DNA from: Montifringilla adamsi
Taxonomy: Eukaryota > Chordata > Aves > Passeriformes > Passeridae
Direction of reading: 5' to 3'
Length of the DNA: 64,000 bases
Assembly (NCBI GenBank): GCA_017590115.1
Contig: JAGGNK010007493.1
Coordinates: 66,351-130,350 of the forward strand
The position numbers and the translations under genes were made by a program. Positions 55,125-64,000 of this stretch are shown here, one piece after another (the stretch's first letter is position 1; every line of letters begins with the position of its first letter). The notes under the pieces are model-generated. The model had not been told where the DNA came from. It worked only from the letters and a program-made list of their open reading frames with translations, and searched no databases.

Positions 55125-56460
55125 GGTGTGCCCTGGCATGGCCAGCAGTCCCAGTTCCTGGCACGGCCAGCAGCCCCAGTTCCCTGGCATGGCCAGCAGT
55201 CCCAGTTCCTGGCACGGCCAGCAGTCCCAGTTCCCTGGTATGGCCAGCAGTCCCAGTTCCTGGCACGGCCAGCAGTCCCAGTTCCCTGGCATGGCCAGCA
55301 GTCCCAGTTCCCTGGCACAGCCAGCAGTCCCAGTTCCTGGCACGGCCAGCAGCTCCAGTTCCCTGGCATGGCCAGCAGCTCCAGTTCCCTGGCATGGCCA
55401 GCAGTCCCAGTTCCTGGCACGGCCAGCAGTCCCAGTTCCCTGGCACGGCCAGCAGTCCCAGTTCCTGGCACGGCCAGCAGGTCCCAGTTCCCTGGCACGG
55501 CCAGCAGTCCCAGTTCCCAGCTCCAGTTCCCTGGCATGGCCAGCAGCTCCAGTTCCCTGGCATGGCCAGCAGTCCCAGTTCCTGGCACGGCCAGCAGTCC
55601 CAGTTCCCTGGCACGGCCAGCAGTCCCAGTTCCTGGCACGGCCAGCAGTCCCAGTTCCCTGGCATGGCCAGCAGTCCCAGTTCCCTGGCACAGCCAGCAG
55701 TCCCAGTTCCTGGCACGGCCAGCAGCTCCCGTTCCCTGGCATGGCCTGCNNNNNNNNNNNNNNNNNNNNNNNNNNNNNNNNNNNNNNNNNNNNNNNNNNN
55801 NNNNNNNNNNNNNNNNNNNNNNNNNNNNNNNNNNNNNNNNNNNNNNNNNNNNNNNNNNNNNNNNNNNNNNNNNNNNNNNNNNNNNNNNNNNNNNNNNNNN
55901 NNNNNNNNNNNNNNNNNNNNNNNNNNNNNNNNNNNNNNNNNNNNNNNNNNNNNNNNNNNNNNNNNNNNNNNNNNNNNNNNNNNNNNNNNNNNNNNNNNNN
56001 NNNNNNNNNNNNNNNNNNNNNNNNNNNNNNNNNNNNNNNNNNNNNNNNNNNNNNNNNNNNNNNNNNNNNNNNNNNTCCCTGGCATGGCCAGCTGTCCGAG
56101 TGCCCTGGCATGGCCAGCAGTCCCAGTTCCTGGCACGGCCAGCAGCTCCAGTTCCCTGGCATGGCCAGCAGCTCCAGTTCCCTGGCATGGCCAGCAGTCC
56201 CAGTTCCTGGCACGGCCAGCAGTCCCAGTTCCCTGGCACGGCCAGCAGTCCCAGTTCCTGGCACGGCCAGCAGTCCCAGTTCCCTGGCATGGCCAGCAGT
56301 CCCAGTTCCCTGGCACAGCCAGCAGTCCCAGTTCCTGGCACAGCCAGCAGCCCCACTTCCCTGGCATGGCCAGCAGCTCCAGTTCCCTGGCATGGCCAGC
56401 AGTCCCAGTTCCCTGGCATGGCCAGCAGCCCCAGTTCCCTGGTATGGCCCGGAGCCCCAG
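55125..56460. repeat. 24/49-base minisatellite interrupted by an N gap
   Basis: 'tggcatggccagcagtccca' plus 'gttcc' alternates with 'tggcacggccagcag' in a higher-order array. The 326-N gap at 55750-56075 lies inside it, so its length is unknown. Confidence 0.93.
55750..56075. other. Assembly gap (326 N)
   Basis: Run of N inside the minisatellite at 55125-56460. Confidence 0.95.
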
Positions 56461-57828
56461 GGCCAGCACCAATATGCTGCCAGCTCCAGAGCAGCCCCCC
56501 AGGAATGCCCTGGTGTTCCCAAAGGGAACCATTCCCCACAGGACAGCCCAAGCCCCCCCAGGCCCCCTCTGGGCCCGGCACAGGGGGAGCTGCCCCTTCC
56601 CCACTCACCTGCCGGGGCTCCATCGGCCGTTCTGGCAGTTGCTGGGCTCCAGTTCCACATCCAGGGCAGTTGGAGAGCCCCTGCCCCAGCCCAGCTGCCC
56701 CCCAGCCCTTCCCCAGCCCTTCCCCACCCCGAACACCCGTGGGGCACATTGGGCACGGCTCCTGCCCCACAGCTGCTGGCAAGGTGGGGGTGGCTCCAGC
56801 CCCACTGAGGGCACCCAGGAGCTTCCAAACCAATCCCTCCTTCCCCTCCTGGGCTTCACCTGCAGCTGGGCTGGGCTGGGCTTGTGCTTCAAATGGCCAC
56901 AAGGACCAGGGGGAGCAGCAGCTGTCACTGTGCACTCAGGGGCTGGTGCTGAAGGGATGTGACCAAACACGTCCTTGTGCTGGACACAACTCTGCCGAAG
57001 TTAAACCCAGGCTTGGGGGTCAATGGCTTTGAAAAACAAACTCAGAACTGGTAACAGCTCTCATCTGGTCTCTGGCTGGTGTTGTCCAGAAGTAGATTTA
57101 AGATTTTTTTTAGTTTTTCACGTGAAAAGGCATTTCAATGTGTTCTTTCTGCAATTATTGCAGGCAAGTGACTAACTATTTATGCCTTGCCTTCAAGCCT
57201 AGGAGTATCTGACTTTAGTGAAAGTCATTTTTACATGCATCTCAAAGCTTAAATAACTCAAAGCATCTTTCTTCCCAGCAAGAATATAATATATAATAGG
57301 TCTTTGGTGCAATCTGCCTTACAAAAATGGAGGATGACCATGAGAAATATCTTAGAAAATACAGATTAATTTGTTCCTATTCTAAATGGCCAGCTGGACA
57401 AACCCTCCTGTGGTTTGATGGAGAAACTCAAGTCAGATTTCTTTTGTACCTCTGAACTTGCAGGATGATTTGATTTTTTTTTCAGGAGCATCGTGACAGT
57501 AAAGAAAAATGAGGTTTGTCTTTTTGGTATAGTGGAAGCCTTTCATTATTTATTTATTTTTATTTTTCAAGACTCTTAAATCTTGCACTTTATTAATAGC
57601 AGCTACAGTAAAATTAAAATAAATCCTTCATTGCAATGGAGAAGTTATAATTTTGGCAGCTGCTTGCCCTGCCCTATGTCATTGCTTTGTGTGAAGCCTT
57701 TGCTGCTGGGGGTCCCTCTTTCACTGGTTTTGGAAATTTGATGGAATTGCTCCCATGTTAGAAAGAGAGGGTTCATTCCAATTAAATTTATTGCCTGAGC
57801 TCTTCTAGTCCAAATGCTTGAAGGTTGT
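56461..57828. other. No gene recognised
   Basis: GC-rich to about 56950 and AT-rich afterwards. No conserved coding, RNA gene or clear element termini. Confidence 0.4.
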
Positions 57829-58050
57829 TGTGAGAAATGATTCTCACTTTCAAAAATTTAGAAGGCTTATTGAAACCTTATCAAAAACACAACAGAAGAC
57901 TTAATAAAGAAAATAATACAGCACGGGGAGCAAAGGGTTCAATCACCACGTGCTCGTCTACAAAATGGATGTCCTGCCCTTTACACCTCTAGCCCCTCTT
58001 AACGTATATTTAATATTTGCTCTTTAATTGTGAGAGCCAGCCCCGCATTA
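57829..58050 (-). mobile_element. LTR-like fragment
   Basis: Starts TGTGAGAAATGATTCTCACT, the inverted-terminal style of avian ERV LTRs, and is AT-rich with 'aataaag'. The other terminus was not found. Confidence 0.35.
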
Positions 58051-58053
58051 CTC

Positions 58054-58234
58054 ACCTGTAACATCGTTTTCTAACGTTGTTGGCTTTCTCATCTTCTGTT
58101 AATACTTGTGATTTTATAACAGAATGTTCTGGGATGGGATTTTGCAAGATTTTGTAATCAGATTTCATTTTTGTTTTTGGATTTCTTAGTGCTGGGTCAG
58201 AACTGAACGCAGCATCTTGGGGGGAAGCTGTCAA
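58054..58234 (-). CDS. Candidate upstream coding exon, possibly of the SPATA16-like gene
   Basis: An open minus-strand frame of about 60 codons, rich in Lys, Ser and Glu, ends in a perfect TACAG|GTGAGT donor in phase 2. Only an internal ATG is in frame. The composition resembles the charged N-terminal region of SPATA16, but I see no decisive match. The phase does not fit the next known exon (53245, phase 0), so at least one exon would lie between. It sits between two LTR-like segments and may be chance. Confidence 0.28.
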
Positions 58235-58277
58235 CCTCAGTGGGGCTGGGACCCGTGGGGCTCTGAGGGGTCCCTGG

Positions 58278-58918
58278 TGTGAAAAACACCAATCACTTGC
58301 TTTAAAATTTTAGAAGTTTAATAGTAATAAAATGGTTATAAAGATAGTAATACAAATTAAAGCAATAAGAACTCAGACAAGCAGAGTTAGGACAATAAAG
58401 GACAATAAAAAAGTAAAGAATTAATTCATTTAGATGCTTTCCTCAAAAAAGCATGGCTCACTAACAAAGGATTAACTCTTAAAAGCAATGGCCTGTTGCA
58501 TATTCATATATCTCATACATGATGCAAACATTCCTTTCAAACAAAGGGTGTTTTCTGGTTATTGCCAGCTTCCCATCTCATCTTGTAAATCAAGGTTTGG
58601 CTCCATGGAGGCTGAAAGGAGGTAGAAGAAGCCTGGTTCTTCCTGATAAGGAGGCAGTAATTCTTCTCTTTTGGATTTTAGTGTCTTGTTGCTGTTATCT
58701 CTATGGAAATAATTTCTTGATTATCTTATCCATTCCTTGAGTTAGTTAGAAAAGTATCTTACATCACATAGTTTCTATTTTAATATTATGTTATAGCCTA
58801 AAACGGTATTTAACACACTACTTAAAAGGATTAATACAGCATAACTTTCTAACATAACACATATAATATTCATTTTAATATTTGTGAAAAGCCAATAATA
58901 AAATACACATTTTTCACC
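58278..58918 (-). mobile_element. Solo LTR of an endogenous retrovirus with 5-bp target-site duplication
   Basis: 641 bases bounded by TGTGAAAAAC and TTTTTCA, flanked on both sides by CCTGG (58273-58277 and 58919-58923). Minus orientation: the reverse strand carries TTTATTGTCC-type polyadenylation-region sequence near its 3' end. No internal retroviral sequence. Confidence 0.88.
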
Positions 58919-58923
58919 TGGGC

Positions 58924-60539
58924 AGGGCAGGGCAGGAGGCTGACCTGGCCCTCATAGCACCTCCCTGCCCGAGCAGGCACCATCTGCAGAGGTGGTGGAG
59001 GCTGTGAGAGTCATTGGTTGTGTTTTGCTGTTTATCATGTTCCACCTCTGGAGCTGGGTGGGGGTTTGGGTCTCTGATTTTTAACTTGTTTATATTGTTT
59101 TTGATTGTGTTGGTTTGGTTTAGGTTTGTGACTTTCTAACATAACACATATAATACTTTTTTTTGGCAGAGAGCTATTCTTGTTGCTATTACTTTTACTA
59201 TAATTTTTATAATTAAAAAATAATATAATTTCTTTTTTTTTTATATATATAATTAGCAGAAACCCTTCCATGCCTGTTCACAGCCAGGGTCTGGGGTGAA
59301 AGGAGGTGGAAGTTGATGCAAAGGAGCTGTAAGAACTCAGTGCCCAAGTCTCGTGTCACAGACAGTGAGGCAGGGCCCAGGTGGCCCCTGAGAGAAGGGC
59401 TGGGGCTGAGGGGGTGGGCACAGTTGTCCATCCCGTGCTGAGGAACTGTTTTTCCACGGGCATGATCTCCTTAGCATAGCCTGGATCAGTGTCAGCTGCA
59501 CAGTGCTGTTACCACCTCTCCAAAGTGGGCACTGGAGCCTTCATCTCCAGTCATCACCCCTCTCTAATTAGCTGTACAAGCCTTGAGGACTTGGCAAAGG
59601 GGAGGATAACGACTCATTAGGCCTTTCTTTGCTTGAATGAGCCCTGGGGTGTATTTGGTGTTCTGAGTCCAGGATCCTCAGATGCTGAGAGAGCAGCAGT
59701 CCCCCAAGAAATCCAAGTGAGAAGAGAAACACGAAGTGTGGTGGAGCATTGCCTGTTCTGATGGAGCCTCCCCAGGGCCTCCTTAGGGTTGGGGGCTGTG
59801 GTTGCAGCAGGCAGAGGCACTGGGCAGGGGGCTCTGGCGCTGAGCAAACCTTTGCTGATGGAGCAGAAGGGCCAAGGCCTGATCCTGGTCCCTGGGACGG
59901 GAGATCTGTCCTTCCCAGAGCCCAGGTCTCTCCCTGCAGACAGCCTGGGCTGTGCAGGCAGTGCCAGGGAAGGACAGCAGCGTCGCAGTGCCCAATGTCC
60001 CCAGGGCTGCGAGGACACAGCCCCAGTGCCACGAGGACAGCCTGTGTCCTCACAGAGCCCTCTGGGGCACACGACTGCCGTGGCCAAGGGGACCAAGAGC
60101 TCAGGGACCTGCAGGCAAGGCTTCAGAGCTCCTGGGGAAGGACCCTCTGTGTGGCTGCCATCACGTCAGTCAAAGGGATGGGACCACGAGCAGACTAAGA
60201 ACCATTTATTGCTTAGATAACATCAGTCTCAGAGGCCATGAGATTTATAAGACAGCAAGCATAGTCTTATAAATAGTCTTAGGCCATGGTCTAAGATGGT
60301 CACAGGTTCTTCGTTGCAAGACAGTATGAGAGGAATGACAGATTTGTCTTTAAAACCAAGCTGTGGGTCTGCTGCTAGATGAAACTAGCACTGAGAGATA
60401 AAAGAAGCAATGGGAAGGGTTCCACTGATTGATGAATGAAAAAAGATATTTTGCTTTTACAAATAAACTGTAGGTTTGCTAGTAAATGAAATTGGATATT
60501 GAAAGATGAAAGAAACAGTGGGGGAAAACCCTAAATTCC
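58924..60539. other. No gene recognised
   Basis: Contains a small piece of the same LTR family (about 59127-59152, ctttctaacataacacatat), T-rich tracts (59155-59250), and unique sequence. No conserved exon. Confidence 0.4.
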
Positions 60540-61190
60540 ATAAGAATTAAAAATTAAAAGGGAGGGTTATACATTAGAGGGAAATCTCTGGTATCAGGTG
60601 TTTCAGGAAGTCTGTACGTCTCAAGTACCTCAGCCAATGGGGAGAGAAGAGAAATTAGGATAAAAAGGAGGCTACATCCTCCAAAAATTGGAGAGACCCC
60701 AGGGGAATGCCCCATGGCCTCTCCCTTTATTCAAACAAAGTAAAATCCTCTGTCTCCTTTTTGGACATAAACCTCTGATGTTTGTGGACTAATCTTCCTA
60801 ACATAATAAACACAGGATGAGGACACCTGTACAGATATGCCAACTATCAGCACCCACACACTCCAGCAGTGTGGGCCAAGGTCCAAAAACTGCAGATGAT
60901 GATAAAAAAGGACTAAAACCACAACCACTGAATGCTCATGCTCTAAAAAGGCAGATCCAAGGAGGAGACATACTGAACAGTTCTTGGAACATGTAAACTA
61001 GTTTGGGGAAAAGTTTACTATGCATAAGGGTGTATGAATATGCAAAGGGCTGATGTAAGGGAAAAGGTATTTAAGGGGTATCCCCCCAGATGCACCTGGC
61101 CCTAATAACCTCTGCTTTATGGTCCTTGTCTCCTATTGTCCTTTATTACACTTTTTAAATTTTCACAAGAGACTGAACGTGTTTTTCACA
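60540..61190 (+). mobile_element. LTR-like segment, plus orientation
   Basis: Ends 'gaacgtgtttttcaca' after 'ctcctattgtcctttattac', resembling the 3' end of the minus-strand LTR at 58278-58918. The left boundary is uncertain. Confidence 0.5.
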
Positions 61191-61649
61191 CCCACACCCC
61201 CTGCCTGCTGATGGATCTTGCCAACCCAGCTTGGAGCTCCCTGAGCCCTGCTGGGGCACCAGGATCACGGGCCCCTGTGGGTTTGTGCAGCAAAGCCTCT
61301 GTTAATGCCGTAGTTGTTGTTGTTGTTTGCTTTATTATACACATTAGTAAAGAACTGTTATTCCTATTCCTATATCTTTGCTTGAGAGCCCCTTGATTTC
61401 ACAATTCTAATAATTCAGAGGGAGGGGGTTTACATTTTCCATTCCAAGGAGGGCTCCTGCCTTCCTTAGCAGACACCTGAATTTCAAACCAAGACAAGGT
61501 CAAAAATCAGCTCTTCCCAAGGAATTTCCATTAGCAGTCTGAGACCCAATGGATGTTCCTGCCCCAGCGTTCAGTCAGGTGCCCACAGGGATCCGGGATG
61601 ACATAGAGACCACCAGCCAGGTGTCTTCCCAACTTGGATTATTGGGAAT
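61191..61649. other. No gene recognised
   Basis: 3' flank of the zinc-finger gene; no repeat family or RNA gene recognised. Confidence 0.4.
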
Positions 61650-61741
61650 GTGGGTCACCAGGGCTCTCTGCAATGAGGGTTCTCTGATGGGAGAGGAAGT
61701 TGGAGCAGTGCACGAAGCTCTTCCAGCAGTCAGGGCTTCCC
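61650..61741 (-). pseudogene. Eroded seventh zinc finger after the stop codon
   Basis: Directly after the TAA the minus strand still reads Gly-Lys-Pro, then in a shifted frame Lys-Ser-Phe-Val-His-Cys-Ser-Asn and His-Gln-Arg-Thr. A stop and a small deletion have cut off a former last finger. Its first Cys pair is also incomplete. Confidence 0.7.
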
Positions 61742-62735
61742 TTACCGGTGTCTCCATTGGTGTTGATTCAAGACTGAGCTGGTCCTGAACCTCTTCCCAC
61801 ACTCGGGGCACTCGTAGGGCCTTTCCCCGGTGTGGATGCGCCGGTGCCTGATGAGGTGGGAGCTGTGCTTGAAGCCCTTCCTGCAGTCAGGGCAGCGGAA
61901 GGGCCTCTCCTCTGTGTGAATCCGCAGGTGTATGAGGAGAAGGGAGCTGGTCTGAAATGATTTCCCACACTCGGAACACTCGTAGGGCCTCTCCCCTGTG
62001 TGGATCTTCTGGTGGGAGGTCAGGTGGGAGCTCCGGCTGAAGTTCTGGCCACATTCCCAACACTCGAAGGGCCGTTCCCCAGTGTGGATGCGATGGTGGA
62101 TGGTAAGCTGGGGGCTGTCTCTGAAGCCCTTCCCACACTCAGGACACTCGTAGGGCCTCTCCCCAGTGTGGATCATCTGGTGGCGGATCAGGCGGGACCT
62201 CCAGCTGAAGCTCTTCCCACACTCCAAGCACTTGTGGGGCTTCTCCCCATCACTGAGCTGCTCAGAGACCATGAGGCCCAAGCTCTGGCTGATGCTCTGT
62301 CCACCTTCCTGGCACAGGGTGGGCCTTTCCTCCTCGGAGCACCCTGGGCTGGGTTTGCAGCCCCTCCTATTGCGGGATCTCTGGGCATTTTCCTCCCCAT
62401 CAGATTCCTGTGCTGTAGAGTCACTCAAAACGACCTCTTCCACGAGGTTCTGCTGCGGGGATTTGTCCTCCCTGGTCTCCATCCTCAGATCCCTGTCTGG
62501 GGGAGGAAGGACAAGGAGAGGATAGCATTTGCCTCCGTGGCAGAGGGAAGGGGACAGAGATCCCCCTCAGTGCAGCCCCAGCAGGACAGCATTGGAAGTG
62601 GGGCTGTCCTGCAGCTGGGGTGGATGCTGAGCTGGGAGATGGAGCAGGAGGGAGGGGGAAAGGGGCAGTGACTTCCTCCTCACCTGCCTGGGTGTCCAGG
62701 GGCATCTGCCTCTTCCTCACACCCTCTTCCTCCAT
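61742..62735 (-). CDS. C2H2 zinc-finger protein, six fingers, two coding exons
   Basis: Probable nuclear DNA-binding protein. Exon a 62735-62684 (ATG at 62735-62733, GTGAGG donor, phase 1); exon b 62496-61742 (CCCCCAG acceptor, stop TAA). 268 residues. Exon b opens [14 protein letters not shown], a leader I associate with the large songbird zinc-finger family, followed by an acidic linker. Six C2H2 fingers with HTGERPY/F linkers follow; the fourth linker is HTEERPF. Recognition-helix residues differ between fingers ([47 protein letters not shown]). No KRAB box. A decayed seventh finger follows the stop. This is one of many similar genes, so no symbol is given. Confidence 0.9.
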
Positions 62736-62924
62736 CCAGCCAAGGGTTGGGAATGGGAAATCCTGGTTTGCAGGGAAAACAAGTGATGAACACTTGGGTT
62801 AGGCGGTTCCCCCTGCCCAACTTCATCTCCAGATGTCAGCATCATATGTCCATAAAAATCTGCTCTAAAAAAGCCTCCCAAGAGTTCCCCATCTCTGGTC
62901 TCTCAGTTTTAGGGTTCCTCCTCT

Positions 62925-63490
62925 CCCAGGCTCCTGGAAGTCCCAGGAACCCAAAAATCTCCCCCCTTTTCCATCTCCCCACTTAGGGATGCTGGGGGTT
63001 TTGGGCTCCCGGGGTCCCTTCTCCCCTCATTCTCTGCTCTGGGCTGCAGGGGCTCCAAGGAGTCCCCCCTGCCCCTCTCCAGGCTGTTGAGGGGTGGATG
63101 GCAGTGCTCCCCCCTCTCTGGGCTCCCCATTTTGGGCTCCTGGGGGACACAGGGCTCTGCTTCTCCAGGCTGCCTCTGCGCTGGGAGCAGCCGAGAGCCC
63201 CGCGCTACCCGTGCCGAGCTGTCCCGGCTCCATCCCCGCTCCTGCCGCGGCTGCGAGGGCTCCGGGAACGGGGCAGCGAGGGGGTCGCTGCTCCGGGGGG
63301 AGGAGGAGGAGGGAGGGAAGGGAGGGGGCCTGGAGAGGGGCAGGGGGGACTCCTTGGAGCCCCTGCAGCCCCGAGCAGAGAATGAGGGGAGAAGGGACCC
63401 CAAAAGGGAGCCCAAAACCCCCGGCATCCTTAAATGGGGGGGTGGAAAAGGGGGAGCTTTTGGGATTGCTGGGACTCCCAGCAGCCTGGG
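62925..63490. repeat. Long inverted repeat (about 160-base arms, 245-base spacer) upstream of the zinc-finger gene
   Basis: Arm 1 at 62925-63083 and arm 2 at 63329-63490 are reverse complements over almost their whole length; 'ccttggagcccctgcagccc' and 'gagaatgaggggagaaggga' in arm 2 have inverted counterparts in arm 1. This may be the mirrored 5' ends of two divergent zinc-finger genes, the second running off the right edge. Confidence 0.85.
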
Positions 63491-64000
63491 GAGGGCGGGA
63501 CCGAGTAGAAGGGGGACCCCCAATGCAAGCGGGATCCCCATCAGCTGGGACAGGGAGCAACCTCCCCGGGCACCTGCGGGATGGGGGCGATGCTCCCGGA
63601 GTGCGGCGAGCTCAGTCAGCGCCGGACCCCCGCGATTCCTGCCGTCCTCTGCCGCTGCCGCTTCCTGCTGCCGCTCCGCCTCTTCCTCCCTCCCTCCTCC
63701 TCCTCCGATCCCGGAGCCCTCGCAGCCCGCGGGAGCGGCGGGGATGGAGCCGGGACGGGTCGGAAGGCAGAGAGGGGTGGGGGGGATGCCAGGAGTGGGA
63801 GGGACTGGGCTGTACTGGGATCATGCTGGGAGTGAGGAGGAGCAGCGCGATGGCTGCAGTGCTGGGGCCCGGGGGCGGTGCGGGGTGAGGGGGACCCCCG
63901 GCACCGGGACTCTTTGATCGCCCATCCCGGAGCACCGCGGGGCCCCTGAACCCCCATTCCTGGGCGCCGCCATCCCCCCGTTCCTGGGCATGGGTTCCCC
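63491..64000. promoter_or_regulatory. GC-rich, CpG-rich promoter-like region
   Basis: Dense CpG, purine/pyrimidine blocks such as 'cctcttcctccctccctcct', no conserved coding frame. Probably a CpG island serving the zinc-finger gene and perhaps a divergent neighbour beyond the window. Confidence 0.4.

Noticed and set aside
54686..56962. Frames of 560-760 residues on both strands around the third N gap
   Set aside because: 24/49-base minisatellite plus N characters; not genes.
59749..60198. 150-residue plus-strand frame between LTR segments
   Set aside because: No conserved motif, overlapping frames of similar length on both strands, no splice context.

Overview
The window is vertebrate nuclear DNA, almost certainly from a bird and most likely a songbird. 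It has multi-exon genes with GT-AG introns, CR1 LINE remnants, endogenous-retrovirus LTRs, and a C2H2 zinc-finger gene of the type expanded in passerines. Three runs of N (20449-21023, 31530-32363, 55750-56075) mark assembly gaps. The first 31.5 kb is extremely G/C-rich, and its introns are almost wholly minisatellite, as expected of a tiny GC-rich microchromosome. The rest has ordinary composition. All calls come from reading the sequence and recalling vertebrate protein families; no search was run.

Layout. (1) 1-594: duplicated first coding exon of an unrecognised minus-strand gene and a six-CCAAT promoter shared with SEPHS2. (2) 595-10297 (+): SEPHS2, selenophosphate synthetase 2, eight coding exons, with an in-frame TGA (selenocysteine) at codon 33. 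(3) 10634-19929 (-): IKBKG/NEMO, eleven coding exons, tail-to-tail with SEPHS2. (4) 19930-20268: IKBKG/G6PD divergent promoter. (5) 21450-31415 (+): G6PD, coding exons 3-13; the exon with the start codon probably lies in the first N gap. The head-to-head IKBKG/G6PD pair matches mammals. (6) 32364-39763: repeats, a CR1, LTR remnants, an interstitial telomeric tract. (7) 39764-53245 (-): a SPATA16-like TPR gene, ten coding exons found, 5' end missing. (8) 53246-61741: CR1 and LTR remnants and a 1.3-kb minisatellite. (9) 61742-62735 (-): a six-finger C2H2 gene, with a long inverted repeat upstream.

The most striking feature is shared by SEPHS2, IKBKG and G6PD. At more than a dozen exon-intron junctions the neighbouring intron holds between one and about ten decayed tandem copies of the exon edge, usually with its splice site. 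Two whole exons (SEPHS2 exon 4, IKBKG exon 4) are also duplicated with flanking intron, and using both copies would break the frame. IKBKG exon 2 runs into a minisatellite that stays open and ends at a consensus donor in the phase the next exon needs.

Functionally, SEPHS2 makes selenophosphate and is itself a selenoprotein; IKBKG is the regulatory IKK subunit for NF-kB; G6PD supplies NADPH. The SPATA16-like and zinc-finger genes have no evident link to these, and the GC-rich block is separated from them by an N gap, so their adjacency should be treated with caution.
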